From Planococcus liqunii (lineage in GTDB: Bacteria > Bacillota > Bacilli > Bacillales_A > Planococcaceae): DNA of 64,000 bases. The stretch spans positions 2,418,001-2,482,000 of the forward strand of contig NZ_CP129238.1 of NCBI RefSeq assembly GCF_030413595.1, written 5' to 3'. The notes under the pieces are model-generated. The model was not told where the DNA came from. It was given only the letters and a program-made list of their open reading frames with translations, and did not search any database. Positions 53,791 through 63,434 of this stretch are shown in pieces; the stretch's first letter is position 1, and every line of letters begins with the position of its first letter. The position numbers were made by a program, and so were the translations under genes.

Positions 53791-55002
53791 TTACTTCGAA
53801 CGGATAATGGAAATTGCTGGGTCTCCTGCTAACAATTCCATCAGAGAAGTCACTTTTTCAATGGATACTTGATCGATTAAACGGAGCACTTCATCATATG
53901 GCTGATGCTTTTCCAACAGCAATTCATTTTTCCCGTTGCGGCTCATGCGGGCACTCGTGCTCTCAAGCCCGAGCATAATATTGCCTTTCATCTGCTCTTT
54001 TGAATCAGTCACTTCTTCCAAAGTCAGACCATTTTTCTGCATGTCGAGCAGTGAAGAAACGATGACTTCCTGAAGTTCAGGCATTTGCTCATTGGATGTT
54101 CCGCCGTAAATAGCAAGTGCACCGTGGTCGGAATAGGCCGAATGGTAGGAGTAAATTGAATATGCCAATCCACGCTCTTCCCGAATTTCCTGGAACAGGC
54201 GGGATGACATGGACCCTCCGATGATATTGTTCAAGATTACAAAATTGTAGATGTTTTCGTCTTTTATGGACAAGCCCGGATATCCTAAGCAAAGATGCCC
54301 TTGTTCAGTTTCTTTATGCTTTAACGAATGGCCCGCTGTAAAGCCGGGGAACTGGTACTGCTTTTCATGGCTTTTCCGCTGGAATGAACCAAACAGCTGC
54401 TCGATCAATTCAATCAATTGAGGCGTGATGTTCCCGGCAACCGAAATCACGGTATTTTCCGGCGTGTAATGCCGTTCCATAAAGCGTTCAATTTTGTCTT
54501 TAGTAAAACTCTTCAATGTATGGACGGTCCCCAAAATCGGAGCTCCCATGGAATGATGCGGATACATCACTTTCCATAATTGTTCATGGACGTCATCGTC
54601 CGGCATATCTTCCGTCATGCTGATTTCTTCAATGACCACTTGGCGTTCCTTGTCGATTTCAGCCTGGTCCAATTTTGAGTGGAAGAACATATCGGCCAGA
54701 ACTTCGACGGCGTGTTCCGCATGCTGGTCCAGCACCTTGGCGTAATAGCAGGTATATTCCTTTGACGTATAAGCGTTGATGTCCCCGCCGATCCGGTCGA
54801 ATTCCCGCGCAATTTGCTTGGCGGTCCGTGTTTCTGTGCCTTTAAACAGCAGGTGTTCGATAAAATGCGTCATGCCATTTTCTGCCGGCAGCTCATCGCG
54901 TGAACCCGCTTTTACAAATACACCTACTGCAACAGAACGAAAATGCGGTATCGATTCGGAAACAATTCGAAGTCCGTTGCTGCATACATGTGTAGTAACC
55001 AA
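53791..55002 (-). CDS. mlpA: M16-family zinc peptidase MlpA (YmxG)
   Basis: A 403-aa processing-peptidase-like protein. The inverted zinc motif HxxEH is MTHFIEHLLFKG (about residue 47) with the distal Glu in DKERQVVIEEISM (about 124). The second M16 domain has QGHLCLGYPGLSIKDENIYN and SSRLFQEIREERGLAYSIYS. The family resembles mitochondrial processing peptidase; its bacterial substrate is not known. The start is TTG at 55002, nine bases after AGGAGG. It follows pnp as in B. subtilis, although ylxY is absent. It is the third M16 protein in the window. Confidence 0.94.
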   Translation of the reverse strand: MVTTHVCSNGLRIVSESIPHFRSVAVGVFVKAGSRDELPAENGMTHFIEHLLFKGTETRTAKQIAREFDRIGGDINAYTSKEYTCYYAKVLDQHAEHAVEVLADMFFHSKLDQAEIDKERQVVIEEISMTEDMPDDDVHEQLWKVMYPHHSMGAPILGTVHTLKSFTKDKIERFMERHYTPENTVISVAGNITPQLIELIEQLFGSFQRKSHEKQYQFPGFTAGHSLKHKETEQGHLCLGYPGLSIKDENIYNFVILNNIIGGSMSSRLFQEIREERGLAYSIYSYHSAYSDHGALAIYGGTSNEQMPELQEVIVSSLLDMQKNGLTLEEVTDSKEQMKGNIMLGLESTSARMSRNGKNELLLEKHQPYDEVLRLIDQVSIEKVTSLMELLAGDPAISIIRSK

Positions 55003-55022
55003 TCCATCATTCCTCCTAATAC

Positions 55023-55053
55023 GAAAAAATTGCCAACATATGCTGGCAATTTC
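55023..55053 (-). terminator. Terminator after pnp
   Basis: AAATTGCCA (55027-55035) pairs with TGGCAATTT (55044-55052), with TTTTTTCG after it on the minus strand. It lies just before the mlpA ribosome site. Confidence 0.8.
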
Positions 55054-55059
55054 GTTTGC

Positions 55060-57174
55060 TTATTGATTTGCTTGTTCAGTTGCTTCTTTTTCTTCTTTTA
55101 AAACCACTTTGCGTGAAAGGTTTACACGGCCTTGGCGGTCAATTTCAATGACTTTGACTTTGACTACATCATCCAATTTCAAGACATCTTCCACTTCTTT
55201 TGTCCGTTCTTCCTGGATTTCGGAAATATGGAGAAGACCGTCTTTGCCAGGGAATAGCTCCACAAAAGCACCGAATTTCTCAATGCGTTTCACTTTGCCT
55301 TCGTAGTATTCGCCCACTTTCGCTTCGCGGACAATGTTTTCGATCATCGCTTTCGCTTTAGCGTTCATTTCCTGGTCAACTGAAGAAATGAAGATGGTGC
55401 CGTCTTGTTCTGTATCGATTTTAACGCCTGTTTCATCGATGATTTTGTTGATCACTTTGCCGCCAGGTCCGATAACGTCGCGGATCTTATCCGGGTTGAT
55501 CTTAACCATGATGATTTTTGGAGCAAATTTAGACAGCTGTTCCCGTGGTTCTGAAATGGTCGCAATCATCGATTCCAGGATGTGGATTCTTCCAATCTGG
55601 GCTTGCGTCAATGCTTCTTCCAGAATTTCACGCGACAATCCGTCAATCTTGATGTCCATTTGAAGAGCTGTAATGCCTTTGGCAGTACCTGCTACTTTAA
55701 AGTCCATATCGCCAAGGTGATCTTCCATGCCTTGAATATCTGAAAGAACTGTATAGTTTTCGCCTTTTTTAACCAAGCCCATCGCAATTCCGGCTACTGG
55801 CGCTTTAAGCGGTACTCCGGCATCCATCATTGCAAGCGTTGATGCACAAATACTTGCTTGGGAAGTGGATCCGTTGGATTCCAGAACTTCTGCAACCAGG
55901 CGGATTGTGTAAGGGAATTCTTTTTCATCCGGAATAACAGCTTCAAGCGCCCGTTCACCAAGCGCACCATGGCCGATTTCACGGCGTCCCGGTCCGCGAA
56001 GGAATCCCGTTTCCCCTACTGAGAACAGTGGGAAGTTGTAATGGTGCATAAAGCGTTTTGTATCTTCGATTCCAAGGCCGTCAATAATTTGAACATCGCC
56101 GAGTGCGCCAAGCGTACAAATGCTCATTGCCTGCGTTTGGCCGCGCGTAAACAAACCAGAGCCGTGTGTGCGGTTTAAAATGCCGACTTCAGAAGACAAT
56201 GGGCGAATTTCTGAAGGTGTACGGCCATCCGGACGGACTTTTTCATCCGTGATCAAACGGCGGACTTCGTCTTTAACCATTTTATCTAGGATTTGGCCCA
56301 CTTGTTTTTTCACGTCTTCATCCGCTTCAGCGTATGATTCCATGACACGGTCTTTAACGGCTGCAATTGCTTCGTTGCGCGCCATTTTTTCAGCTGTTTG
56401 CACTGCCGCATTCATATCGTCTTCAGAAAGCGCTTTGATCGCTTCTGTTAAAGTTGGATCTAATTCATACAGTTGAATAGCCGTTTTTTCTTTGCCGACT
56501 TCTTCTGCAATTTGTTCCTGGAAAGCAATCAATCGCTTGATTTCTTCGTGGCCGAACATGATGGCTTCAAGAATCGCTTCTTCTGAAACTTCTTTCGCTC
56601 CAGCTTCCACCATATTGATCGCATCTTTCGTACCGGCAACGGTCAAGTTCATGGAACTTTTCTCCAGCTGGTCGTTTGTCGGGTTGATGATGTACTCTCC
56701 GTCGATCATGCCGACGATGACACCGGCAATAGGGCCGCCAAATGGAATATCAGAGATCATCAATGAAAGAGATGATCCGAACATTGCTGCCATTTCAGAA
56801 GGGCAATCCTGATCTACAGACATAACCATTGAAATGACCTGAACTTCGTTGCGGAAGCCGTCAGGGAACAACGGACGGATCGGACGGTCAATCAAACGGC
56901 TTGTCAAAGTCGCTTTTTCAGAAGGGCGGCCTTCCCGTTTAATAAAACCTCCTGGAATTTTGCCGACTGCATATAAACGCTCTTCATAGTTTACTGTGAG
57001 CGGGAAGAAATCGGTATTTTTTGGAGTTTTAGATGCAGTAGCCGTAGACAATACTGCCGTATCGCCGTAACGGATCAACGCTGCGCCGTTGGCTTGTTTC
57101 GCTAATTGGCCAACTTCAACCTGTAATTCGCGGCCTGCCCAATCAAATGTATAAACTTTTTTCGTTTGCTCCAT
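55060..57174 (-). CDS. pnp: Polynucleotide phosphorylase
   Basis: A 704-aa phosphorolytic 3'-to-5' exoribonuclease working as a trimer in mRNA decay. Two RNase PH domains (about residues 10-230 and 310-540) are joined by a helical part; the second has the active-site segments [18 protein letters not shown] and [22 protein letters not shown] domain follows ([16 protein letters not shown], about 560-580) and then S1 ([20 protein letters not shown]). AGAGAGGAG precedes the ATG. It lies after rpsO. The 260-base leader holds a terminator for rpsO and two stable stems. Confidence 0.97.
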   Translation of the reverse strand: MEQTKKVYTFDWAGRELQVEVGQLAKQANGAALIRYGDTAVLSTATASKTPKNTDFFPLTVNYEERLYAVGKIPGGFIKREGRPSEKATLTSRLIDRPIRPLFPDGFRNEVQVISMVMSVDQDCPSEMAAMFGSSLSLMISDIPFGGPIAGVIVGMIDGEYIINPTNDQLEKSSMNLTVAGTKDAINMVEAGAKEVSEEAILEAIMFGHEEIKRLIAFQEQIAEEVGKEKTAIQLYELDPTLTEAIKALSEDDMNAAVQTAEKMARNEAIAAVKDRVMESYAEADEDVKKQVGQILDKMVKDEVRRLITDEKVRPDGRTPSEIRPLSSEVGILNRTHGSGLFTRGQTQAMSICTLGALGDVQIIDGLGIEDTKRFMHHYNFPLFSVGETGFLRGPGRREIGHGALGERALEAVIPDEKEFPYTIRLVAEVLESNGSTSQASICASTLAMMDAGVPLKAPVAGIAMGLVKKGENYTVLSDIQGMEDHLGDMDFKVAGTAKGITALQMDIKIDGLSREILEEALTQAQIGRIHILESMIATISEPREQLSKFAPKIIMVKINPDKIRDVIGPGGKVINKIIDETGVKIDTEQDGTIFISSVDQEMNAKAKAMIENIVREAKVGEYYEGKVKRIEKFGAFVELFPGKDGLLHISEIQEERTKEVEDVLKLDDVVKVKVIEIDRQGRVNLSRKVVLKEEKEATEQANQ

Positions 57175-57210
57175 AATCGAGCTCCTCTCTCTTACACTGT
57201 TTCATCATTC

Positions 57211-57306
57211 TCTTTATCCCGCTTTCACGGCCAGCAGGACTCCCGCGGGAGATCCAGTGGCCATAAAAGCCCAATTGGATCAACTCGTAATCAGCGGGAA
57301 TAAAGA
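57211..57306. repeat. 96-bp inverted-repeat element in the pnp leader
   Basis: TCTTTATCCCGCT (57211-57223) pairs with AGCGGG-ATAAAGA (57293-57306, one extra base). Inside are GGCC...GGCC and CTCCCGCGGGAG. The minus-strand RNA should form one large branched hairpin 37 bases before the pnp start codon. A second stem, AGAAACTT/AAGTTTCT, is at 57304-57330. I see no gene in 57175-57406. Confidence 0.7.
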
Positions 57307-57403
57307 AACTTCCTACTGATTAAAGTTTCTCTTTATGTATCCAATAGTAGTGTATCAAAAAAGCAATCACTGTGCGATTGAATGTTTTAATTTTTATCCA
57401 TAA

Positions 57404-57430
57404 AGAAAAAGCGGGACGAATCCCGCTTTT
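57404..57430 (-). terminator. Terminator after rpsO
   Basis: AAAAGCGGGA (57407-57416) pairs with TCCCGCTTTT (57421-57430), followed on the minus strand by TTTTCTTTATGG. Confidence 0.92.
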
Positions 57431-57441
57431 ACTAATTGCTA

Positions 57442-57711
57442 TTATCGGCGTAGGCCAAGTTTTGCGATTAACTCGCGGTAACGTTGTACATCGTTTTCGC
57501 GCAAGTATTTCAGCAAGTTACGACGGCGTCCAACCATTTTGAATAGACCACGACGTGAGTGGTGATCTTTTTTATGAGTACGCAAGTGCTCATTTAAGTT
57601 GTTGATGTCTTCTGTAAGAATGGCGATTTGAATATCTGCAGACCCAGTATCTGTGTCATGCACTTTGTATTCATTGATCAATTCATTTTTACGTTCTTGA
57701 GTGATTGCCAT
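57442..57711 (-). CDS. rpsO: Ribosomal protein S15
   Basis: An 89-aa small-subunit protein that binds 16S rRNA early in assembly. The full family pattern is visible: [20 protein letters not shown], then [20 protein letters not shown] and the basic [20 protein letters not shown]. Length matches B. subtilis S15 (89 aa). AGGAGGTGG precedes the ATG. It has its own promoter and a structured leader that may be the site of autoregulation, as is known for S15 in several bacteria. Confidence 0.98.
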   Translation of the reverse strand: MAITQERKNELINEYKVHDTDTGSADIQIAILTEDINNLNEHLRTHKKDHHSRRGLFKMVGRRRNLLKYLRENDVQRYRELIAKLGLRR

Positions 57712-57807
57712 ACTGTTCCACCTCCTAATTTCTAATATCCCCTATTACCGAGCAACCGTTGGTGAATCGATTTGCCAAGCAATGGTTCGTACTTTTAGTA
57801 CTTTTAA

Positions 57808-57836
57808 ATCATAGCATAACAGCTTTTCAAAATCAA
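57808..57836 (-). promoter_or_regulatory. rpsO promoter
   Basis: TTGATT (57831-57836), 17 bases, TATGAT (57808-57813) on the minus strand, about 97 bases before the start codon. Confidence 0.7.
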
Positions 57837-57845
57837 CCAACCACC

Positions 57846-58796
57846 TTAGTTTAAGCTTTTGAAAAACTGGATTGCTGTTTCCTTGTCCCGCTGAATCTGC
57901 ATTTTCAGTTCGTCAATGCCGGAAAATTTCTGTTCATCCCGGATTCGCCGGTACCAATCCACATCCACCATTTCGCCGTAGATCGTTTTGTCGAATTCCA
58001 GAATGTAGACTTCCACCGTCTGCTTTTTCACATCCGGATTGTTGAACGTCGGTTTGTAACCGACATTGCAGACACCGTTATATTCGATTCCCTGCACCCA
58101 GATCCTTACTGCATAAACGCCGCGGCCCGGCACGTACGATCCGATTTCCGGTTCAACGTTGGCCGTTGGAAAACCGATTGTTCTGCCCCGCTTGTCGCCG
58201 TTTACGACAGTTCCCGAAATCCGGAATGGCCGGTTCAACAGACGGCAAACTTCCCCCACATCTCCGCTTTTCAACAAACTGCGGATTCGCGTTGAACTGA
58301 TTTTCTCTGCTGAGTCGACTTGCTTTTCAATCGTGGTCACACTGAATTGGCCTTGGCCGGCTTCTTCCATCACCTTCATATTGCCTTTTCCTTTGGAGCC
58401 GAAGGAAAAATCAAATCCAGCAGCAACGTGAACAACGTTCAATTCTTTAATAAACGTTTCAATAAACTGCTCCGGCGTCAACTGGGCAAAATCAGAAGTG
58501 AAACGGACCACAAAACAAACATCCAGCCCCATGCTTTCCAGAATCTCCAATTTCTGCTGCATCGGCGTAATGTAAAAAACCTCTTCTTTTCTTCCGCCAA
58601 GCACAAGAGACGGATGAGGATCGAATGTCATAACAGCGGATTTCACTTGGCGTTTTTCCGCTTGAGCGATCGCTTCACCGATGACCCGCTGATGCCCTTT
58701 ATGTACACCGTCAAAAAAACCGAGCGCCAAGGAAATGGGCCCAAGCTCTTTTTCCGGTTTGATGTGGTTGGGGTAGCTTAAATGAATGATTTCCAT
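57846..58796 (-). CDS. ribF: Bifunctional riboflavin kinase/FAD synthetase
   Basis: A 316-aa enzyme making FMN from riboflavin and then FAD. The N-terminal nucleotidyltransferase part has LGFFDGVHKGHQRVIG (about residues 26-41) and VAAGFDFSFGSKGKG. The C-terminal riboflavin kinase (about 180-310) has RTIGFPTANVEPE, with the GFPTAN substrate motif, and EVYILEFDKTIYGE. In B. subtilis the gene is called ribC. It starts one base after the truB stop, with its GAGGTG site inside the truB coding end. Confidence 0.96.
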   Translation of the reverse strand: MEIIHLSYPNHIKPEKELGPISLALGFFDGVHKGHQRVIGEAIAQAEKRQVKSAVMTFDPHPSLVLGGRKEEVFYITPMQQKLEILESMGLDVCFVVRFTSDFAQLTPEQFIETFIKELNVVHVAAGFDFSFGSKGKGNMKVMEEAGQGQFSVTTIEKQVDSAEKISSTRIRSLLKSGDVGEVCRLLNRPFRISGTVVNGDKRGRTIGFPTANVEPEIGSYVPGRGVYAVRIWVQGIEYNGVCNVGYKPTFNNPDVKKQTVEVYILEFDKTIYGEMVDVDWYRRIRDEQKFSGIDELKMQIQRDKETAIQFFKSLN

Positions 58797-58797
58797 A

Positions 58798-59727
58798 TTA
58801 CACCTCGTCGATACTCGGGATTCCGAACATTTTTTCAGGCTTCATTTTATCCGCTCGCTCAGGATGCTTTTTATAAAGCGCCAATGGCTGTCCATCGACC
58901 GTCAATACGAGAAAGTTCTCCGCCTCCAGCAATGGGTGCTTATCCAGAACTTGGCCATTCTTGATGGCAAAGATGTCTTTCTGATCAATTTCGGCAAACG
59001 GAAAATTGCTTAACCCGTAGCTAAGCGGCTTTAAAACAGAGCTGATATCTCCATTTTGAGCAAGTTCGGCCACTTCGGCAAGTGTTACGCAGTCTTTTGC
59101 CGTAAATTTCCCTGATTCGGTCCGCGTCAATTTCGACATATGCGCAGGATAGCCGAGCGCTTCGCCGATTTGGACGGCTAATGTCCGGATGTAAGTTCCT
59201 TTTCCACACTTAATACGGATGGAGAATTTCAGCTCTTTGCCGCTCCATTCCGCTTGTTCATCCAGCAGTTCAATCGAATCGATCCGCACGATGCGCTCAG
59301 GGCGTTCCACTTGAATGCCTTGGCGGGCATACTCATACAACTTTTTCCCATTTACTTTTACTGCCGAATACATCGGCGGGATTTGTTTGATTTCACCCGT
59401 AAAGCTTTCGAGCGCTTCCATCAGATCATTTCTATTCAGGTGTTTCTCGGACTCATCGGCATCAACAATTGCACCGCTCGCGTCTTCCGTTTCAGTAGAA
59501 TAGCCAATGGTCACTTCAGCTTCATAGGTCTTGCCTTGGTCTGTAATGTATTCCGCCACTTTGGTCGCTGTTCCGATGCAGATCGGCAGCACGCCGTCCA
59601 CGTCCGGATCAAGTGTACCGGTATGGCCGACTTTTTTGGTTTTCAGAATTTTTCTCAGTTTGAATACACAATCATGGGAAGTCATCCCTTTTTCTTTCCA
59701 TAAAGGCAGCACACCATTCATTGCCAT
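58798..59727 (-). CDS. truB: tRNA pseudouridine-55 synthase
   Basis: A 309-aa enzyme, the same length as B. subtilis TruB, that makes pseudouridine 55 in tRNA T-arms. The catalytic aspartate is in HTGTLDPDVDGVLPI (about residue 40). Other family segments are PPMYSAVKVNGKKLYEYARQ and KCGKGTYIRTLAVQIGEALG. A C-terminal PUA-like region follows. The start at 59727 has AAGGGG nine bases upstream; the frame is open 66 codons further back into the rbfA terminator and is not coding there. Confidence 0.96.
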   Translation of the reverse strand: MAMNGVLPLWKEKGMTSHDCVFKLRKILKTKKVGHTGTLDPDVDGVLPICIGTATKVAEYITDQGKTYEAEVTIGYSTETEDASGAIVDADESEKHLNRNDLMEALESFTGEIKQIPPMYSAVKVNGKKLYEYARQGIQVERPERIVRIDSIELLDEQAEWSGKELKFSIRIKCGKGTYIRTLAVQIGEALGYPAHMSKLTRTESGKFTAKDCVTLAEVAELAQNGDISSVLKPLSYGLSNFPFAEIDQKDIFAIKNGQVLDKHPLLEAENFLVLTVDGQPLALYKKHPERADKMKPEKMFGIPSIDEV

Positions 59728-59755
59728 TTGCTTCAGCCCCTTGCTTAATATGTAT

Positions 59756-59789
59756 AAAAAAAGCCTGCTAATCATGAAATTAGCAGGCT
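59756..59789 (-). terminator. Terminator between rbfA and truB
   Basis: AGCCTGCTAAT (59762-59772) pairs with ATTAGCAGGCT (59779-59789), with a T tract on the minus strand. It separates the nusA-rbfA unit from truB-ribF, or lowers read-through. Confidence 0.9.
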
Positions 59790-59842
59790 CCAGTTTAACC
59801 AATGCTTCACGCCAGCCTAAAATGTCCTGGGCGAAGCATTTT

Positions 59843-60196
59843 TTACTGGTTTTCTTTTGGTTCTTGAATGTCACGGAGTAATGAATCAATTCGATTACCG
59901 TATGCGATAGATGAATCAAATTCAAACGACAATTCCGGCGTCTTGCGCAAACGGATCCGTTGTCCGATTTCGGAACGGATAAACCCTTTTGACTTCGACA
60001 ACCCGAGCAAAGTCTGTTCTTTCACTTTTTCATCACCCAGCACACTGATGTAGACAGTAGCCTGCTGAAGATCGCCTGTTACTTCGACATCTGTCACAGT
60101 GACAAAGCCGATTCTTGGATCTTTCAGTTTGCGGCTGATGATTTCGCTAAGTTCTTTCTTCATTTGCTCGCCTACACGATTTGAACGCATCGTCAT
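59843..60196 (-). CDS. rbfA: Ribosome-binding factor A
   Basis: A 117-aa KH-fold protein that binds the 5' helix of 16S rRNA and helps mature the 30S subunit. Family segments: [40 protein letters not shown] and the end [19 protein letters not shown]. Length is standard. CGAGGTGA precedes the ATG. It follows ylxP. Confidence 0.97.
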   Translation of the reverse strand: MTMRSNRVGEQMKKELSEIISRKLKDPRIGFVTVTDVEVTGDLQQATVYISVLGDEKVKEQTLLGLSKSKGFIRSEIGQRIRLRKTPELSFEFDSSIAYGNRIDSLLRDIQEPKENQ

Positions 60197-60214
60197 TGTA
60201 TATTCACCTCGTTC

Positions 60215-60493
60215 TTACAAATATTCTTGTTGAACTTCAAGGCATTCCCAGGCGGGGTTGCTTTCCAAGTATTGCAATACTTGCGCCATTTCCTTATCCG
60301 CCATCTCTTTTGAGGAAGAAACGGTAACAAAGGCGATGCGGGTCCGTTGCCATACATTCTGGTGATCAACTTCCGCAGCTGAAACGTTGAATTTCTGTTT
60401 GGTTCGGGTCAGCATGCTTTTTAATACTGACCGTTTTTCTTTCAATGAATGCGCAACCGGAATGAAGAATTCACATTCCATATATACGATCAT
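60215..60493 (-). CDS. ylxP: YlxP family protein (DUF503)
   Basis: A 92-aa protein with the ferredoxin-like DUF503 pattern: [40 protein letters not shown] and [19 protein letters not shown]. The family lies between infB and rbfA in many Firmicutes and has been linked to ribosome assembly, but the exact role is not settled. It overlaps the infB stop by ATGA and is translated with it. Confidence 0.93.
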   Translation of the reverse strand: MIVYMECEFFIPVAHSLKEKRSVLKSMLTRTKQKFNVSAAEVDHQNVWQRTRIAFVTVSSSKEMADKEMAQVLQYLESNPAWECLEVQQEYL

Positions 60494-62793
60494 TTGCGTT
60501 CGATTTCTTCCATAACGAATGCTTCAATAACATCGCCTTCTTTGATGTCGTTAAAGTTTTTAATCGTGATACCGCATTCGTATCCTTTGGCAACTTCTTT
60601 TGCATCATCTTTAAAACGTTTCAGCGTATCAAGTTCGCCTTCGAATACCACGATGCCTTCACGGATAATGCGCACACCACTGTCTCGAGTGATTTTGCCT
60701 TCCACTACATAACTTCCGGCAATCGTGCCCACTTTGGATACCTTGAACGTGCTGCGCACTTCAGCCTGCCCGATGATTTTTTCTTCGAATTCAGGATCCA
60801 ATAACCCTTTCATCGCAAATTCAATCTCTTCGATTACTTTGTAGATGATGCGGTGCAAACGAATATCGACGCCTTCTGCTTCTGCAGCGCGTTTCGCATT
60901 AACATCAGGACGGACGTTGAAACCGATGACGATGGCATTCGATGCAGCCGCTAGGGAAATATCGGATTCAGTAATGGCACCGGCTCCCGTGTGAATGATT
61001 TTCACATTGACGCCTTCTACATCGATTTTCATCAATGAAGCCGCCATTGCTTCAACTGCACCTTGAACGTCAGCCTTAACAATCAGGTTCAATTCTTTCA
61101 TTTCCCCTTGTTTCAACTGGTCAAACAAATTATCAAGCGTGACGCGTGTTTTTTCAGAACGCTGTACTTGAAGCGCTGAAGTTGCACGGGTTTCCCCGAC
61201 TTGGCGAGCTGTTTTCTCATCTTCAAATACGACAAAACGGTCACCGGCTTGCGGGACATCATTCAATCCTGTAATTTCAACCGGAGTCGACGGGCCTGCA
61301 TCTTTCACACGGCGGCCAAGGTCATTGACCATCGCACGCACACGGCCAAATGTATTCCCGACAACAATCGGATCTCCAACGTGCAACGTACCATCTTGTA
61401 CAAGCAAAGTAGCTACCGAACCGCGGCCTTTATCAAGTTCGGCTTCAATAACCGTACCAATTGCACGGCGCGCCGGGTTGGCTTTCAACTCGCCTACTTC
61501 CGAAACAAGCAAAATCATTTCAAGCAAAGCGTCGATGCCTTCGCCTTTCAAAGCAGAGATCGGCACGAAAATCGTTTCGCCGCCCCAAGCTTCCGGCACA
61601 AGGCCATGTTCTGTAAGTTCCTGCATGACGCGGTCAGGATTGGCACTTGGCTTATCCATTTTGTTGACCGCAATGATGATTGGCACTTCAGCAGCTTTGG
61701 CATGGTTGATCGCTTCTACTGTCTGCGGCATAACGCCGTCATCAGCAGCTACAACGATAATGGCAAGATCCGTCACTTTAGCTCCGCGTGCACGCATTGT
61801 TGTAAACGCCGCGTGTCCCGGTGTATCTAGGAATGTGATTTTTTTGCCATTTTCATCTACTTGGTAAGCACCGATATGCTGCGTAATTCCGCCTGCTTCT
61901 CCGGCAGTCACTTTCGTGTTGCGGATCGAATCAAGCAAAGTTGTTTTACCATGGTCAACGTGTCCCATGATCGTAACAACAGGTGGACGCTCTTCTTGAA
62001 GTGTTTCGTCTTCCGGCTCGAAGTAGACTTCCAGGTCGGTTTTATCCACCAGGATTTCTTCTTCCACTTCCACTTCGTATTCCGCACAAATCAATTCAAT
62101 TGCGTCTTTATCCAATTCTTGGTTGATAGTAGCCATTACACCAAGCATAAATAATTTTTTGATGATTTCAGACGGCTCGCGCCCTAATTTTTTTGCCAGT
62201 TCCGCTACAGTCAAAGACTCGCTGAATGTAATTTTAGCCGGCAATTCTTTCTCGCGTTTTGGCATTGGCGGCAGCGGGTTCACTGGCTGCTGTTGTCTGC
62301 CTTTGCGATTGCGGTTTTGGCCTCCGCGGCCTCCGCCGCCGCCCGGACGGTTGTTGCGCTGTCCTGGACCTGCAGTCGGTTTTGCTGCTTTAGGCGTAAA
62401 GTTCGATCCTTTTGCTCCTGCCGGACGGTTCTGGCCTTGTCCGCTGCTCTGTGGACGAGACTGGCCTTGTCCTGCTGGACGCGATTGCCCTTGTCCGCTG
62501 TTTTGCGGACGGGATTGTCCCTGTCCTGCTGGGCGTGATGACCCTTGGCCACTGTTTTGTGGACGGGACTGCCCCTGACCTGATGGACGGTTTTGTGCCT
62601 GGTGCTGTTGGCGTGCTTGTGTACGTCCTGCAGCAGGTTTTTTGTAAATGCCGTCCAATTTTGTTACAGCATTGTCTTCCAATGTCGCCATATGGTTGGC
62701 CACTTCAATGTTAAGCTTTGATAACTGGTCAATAATCTCTTTGCTTGGCTTATCTACTTTTTTAGCGTATTCATGTACTCGAATTTTGGTCAT
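60490..62793 (-). CDS. infB: Translation initiation factor IF-2
   Basis: A 767-aa GTPase that brings initiator tRNA to the ribosome. The N-terminal IF2_N motif ([20 protein letters not shown]) is followed by a disordered region with three 18-residue Gly/Gln/Arg/Pro-rich repeats (residues 72-125), then a Gly/Arg run. A second IF2_N domain ([20 protein letters not shown]) and the G domain follow: [24 protein letters not shown]. Three C-terminal domains complete it. The start at 62793 follows GGGGGTGA, four bases after the ylxQ stop. Confidence 0.97.
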   Translation of the reverse strand: MTKIRVHEYAKKVDKPSKEIIDQLSKLNIEVANHMATLEDNAVTKLDGIYKKPAAGRTQARQQHQAQNRPSGQGQSRPQNSGQGSSRPAGQGQSRPQNSGQGQSRPAGQGQSRPQSSGQGQNRPAGAKGSNFTPKAAKPTAGPGQRNNRPGGGGGRGGQNRNRKGRQQQPVNPLPPMPKREKELPAKITFSESLTVAELAKKLGREPSEIIKKLFMLGVMATINQELDKDAIELICAEYEVEVEEEILVDKTDLEVYFEPEDETLQEERPPVVTIMGHVDHGKTTLLDSIRNTKVTAGEAGGITQHIGAYQVDENGKKITFLDTPGHAAFTTMRARGAKVTDLAIIVVAADDGVMPQTVEAINHAKAAEVPIIIAVNKMDKPSANPDRVMQELTEHGLVPEAWGGETIFVPISALKGEGIDALLEMILLVSEVGELKANPARRAIGTVIEAELDKGRGSVATLLVQDGTLHVGDPIVVGNTFGRVRAMVNDLGRRVKDAGPSTPVEITGLNDVPQAGDRFVVFEDEKTARQVGETRATSALQVQRSEKTRVTLDNLFDQLKQGEMKELNLIVKADVQGAVEAMAASLMKIDVEGVNVKIIHTGAGAITESDISLAAASNAIVIGFNVRPDVNAKRAAEAEGVDIRLHRIIYKVIEEIEFAMKGLLDPEFEEKIIGQAEVRSTFKVSKVGTIAGSYVVEGKITRDSGVRIIREGIVVFEGELDTLKRFKDDAKEVAKGYECGITIKNFNDIKEGDVIEAFVMEEIERK
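62419..62580 (-). repeat. Three 54-bp tandem repeats inside infB
   Basis: Three 18-codon units, [36 protein letters not shown] and [18 protein letters not shown], in tandem in the disordered N-terminal part of IF-2. The DNA copies are also similar, so the number may vary by slippage. Confidence 0.9.
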
Positions 62794-62797
62794 CTGC

Positions 62798-63133
62798 TCA
62801 CCCCCGGTTAATTTCTTCAAGCAAACTCGCTAGTTTTTTTGCAAACCCTTGATCGGTGATTGCTACTACTACACGCTCTGCTTTGCCTATTGCATGTCCA
62901 AGTTCAAAACGCGTTCCGAATACTTGGAGATCAACATTGTACGATTTGCATTTATCATGCACTTTCTTGCTGGTATTCTCTGATGCATCTTCTGACAATA
63001 TGACCAATTTTGCATTGCCACTCCGCACTTCAGCCACTGCCATGCCTTCTCCGGAGGTCGTCATCCGGGCTCGGGTAGCCAATCCTAAAATTTGCAGGAA
63101 TTTCTCTTTGGTCTTTAGTTGTTCAGTGTTCAT
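62798..63133 (-). CDS. ylxQ: L7Ae-family ribosomal protein YlxQ
   Basis: A 111-aa member of the L7Ae/L30e RNA-binding fold, which recognises kink-turns. Family segments are [38 protein letters not shown] and [20 protein letters not shown]. It lies between ylxR and infB as usual; its start base is shared with the ylxR stop. In B. subtilis it is a non-essential kink-turn binder. Confidence 0.95.
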   Translation of the reverse strand: MNTEQLKTKEKFLQILGLATRARMTTSGEGMAVAEVRSGNAKLVILSEDASENTSKKVHDKCKSYNVDLQVFGTRFELGHAIGKAERVVVAITDQGFAKKLASLLEEINRG

Positions 63134-63414
63134 TACTTCTTCAACTGCTCTCTTAGGACTACGCGCGTTAATTCGTCGTAAATTTCAGCCGGAACTTTAA
63201 CTTCCAATTGATTGTCCAAAACTTTCTTTTTCCGCGCCAGTTCAATGGCGTCCTCCGATTTGGAGACATAAGCGCCGCGGCCTGACTTTTTGCCAGTCAA
63301 ATCGACAAACACTTCGCCTTCTTTTGTCCGGACTACACGGATCATTTCTTTTTTAGGATGCATCTCGCCAGTGGCGACGCATTTACGCAATGGAATTTTC
63401 TTTTGCAGAGCCAA
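63133..63414 (-). CDS. ylxR: YlxR (RnpM), DUF448 RNA-binding protein
   Basis: A 93-aa basic protein with the signature LRKCVATGEMHPKKEMIRVV and SGRGAYVSKSEDAIELARKK (GRGAYvc-type motif). Recent work in B. subtilis names it RnpM, a modulator that binds the RNA part of RNase P; that is from knowledge of the family. It starts at TTG 63414, after GGTGATG, and follows nusA. ylxQ begins on its last stop base. Confidence 0.95.
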   Translation of the reverse strand: MALQKKIPLRKCVATGEMHPKKEMIRVVRTKEGEVFVDLTGKKSGRGAYVSKSEDAIELARKKKVLDNQLEVKVPAEIYDELTRVVLREQLKK

Positions 63415-63434
63415 CGGACATCACCTTCTCTACG

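Noticed and set aside
59728..59925. N-terminal extension of truB to 59925
   Set aside because: It would run through a terminator stem and the end of rbfA; the start at 59727 has a ribosome site and gives the family length.
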